64,000 bases of DNA from Dysidea avara (Eukaryota > Porifera > Demospongiae > Dictyoceratida > Dysideidae), in contig NC_089278.1 of NCBI RefSeq assembly GCF_963678975.1, positions 9,637,479 through 9,701,478 on the forward strand. The letters run 5' to 3'. The position numbers and the translations under genes are program-made. This document shows, piece after piece, positions 63,941 to 64,000 of this stretch. Position 1 is the stretch's first letter. The number at the start of each line of letters is the position of its first letter. A model generated the notes under the pieces. That model saw only the letters and a list, made by a program, of their open reading frames with translations, did no database searches and was not told the origin of the DNA.

Positions 63941-64000
63941 TTGTTGCTTATTTACTTGTCATTGCATACAATTTTTGTGTATATAGCTACAAATATACAA

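Overview
This is an A+T-rich nuclear window from an early-branching animal. Genes are split by many short GT-AG introns (often 40-150 bp), neighbours lie only 100-400 bp apart, and there is no bacterial or organelle signature. The gene set (KDM5, nibrin, a RIM-like PDZ/C2 protein, an ErbB-type ectodomain, a FAM194-domain protein, two SLC35 transporters) is metazoan. A sponge is the best guess, but that is inference from gene density, gene content and divergence; no marker names the species.

Layout. 1-600 (-): 5' end of a small secreted TSP1-repeat protein. 1063-2487 (+): NUBP1-type Fe-S assembly ATPase lacking a recognisable first exon. 2.5-16.4 kb: repeat-rich, with inverted-repeat elements (pogo-like, piggyBac-like, several foldbacks), a dispersed ~0.65-kb repeat in two copies, and one weak divergent start pair around a CRE at 5.26 kb. 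16389-29780 (+): SLC35A2/A3-type UDP-sugar transporter; its first two introns hold hAT-type MITEs, tRNA-derived SINE copies, other TIR elements and a broken DIRS-type retroelement. 29879-34.46 kb (-): RIM-like PDZ-C2-C2 gene, tail to tail with the transporter. 34631-35921 (-): SLC35E3. 36058-40540 (+): FAM194-domain gene (ERICH6/C3orf20-like), sharing a 136-bp divergent promoter with SLC35E3. 40700-45794 (+): single-pass receptor with an ErbB-like L1-Cys-L2-Cys ectodomain but no kinase. 46.4-49.5 kb: second broken DIRS-type element. 50992-56310 (-): nibrin (NBN). 56670-63940 (+): full-length KDM5 histone demethylase, head to head with NBN.

Functional themes. Two nucleotide-sugar-transporter-family genes (Golgi) flank a predicted exocytosis scaffold; NBN (double-strand-break repair) and KDM5 (H3K4 demethylation) share a promoter region. 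The observations I rate highest are the kinase-less ErbB-like receptor, the RIM-like gene, and two minor-spliceosome (U12-type) introns, one with AT-AA ends in NUBP1 and one GT-AG in SLC35E3.

Exon boundaries were read by eye from splice consensus, phase and family similarity, so individual edges may be off by a few bases.
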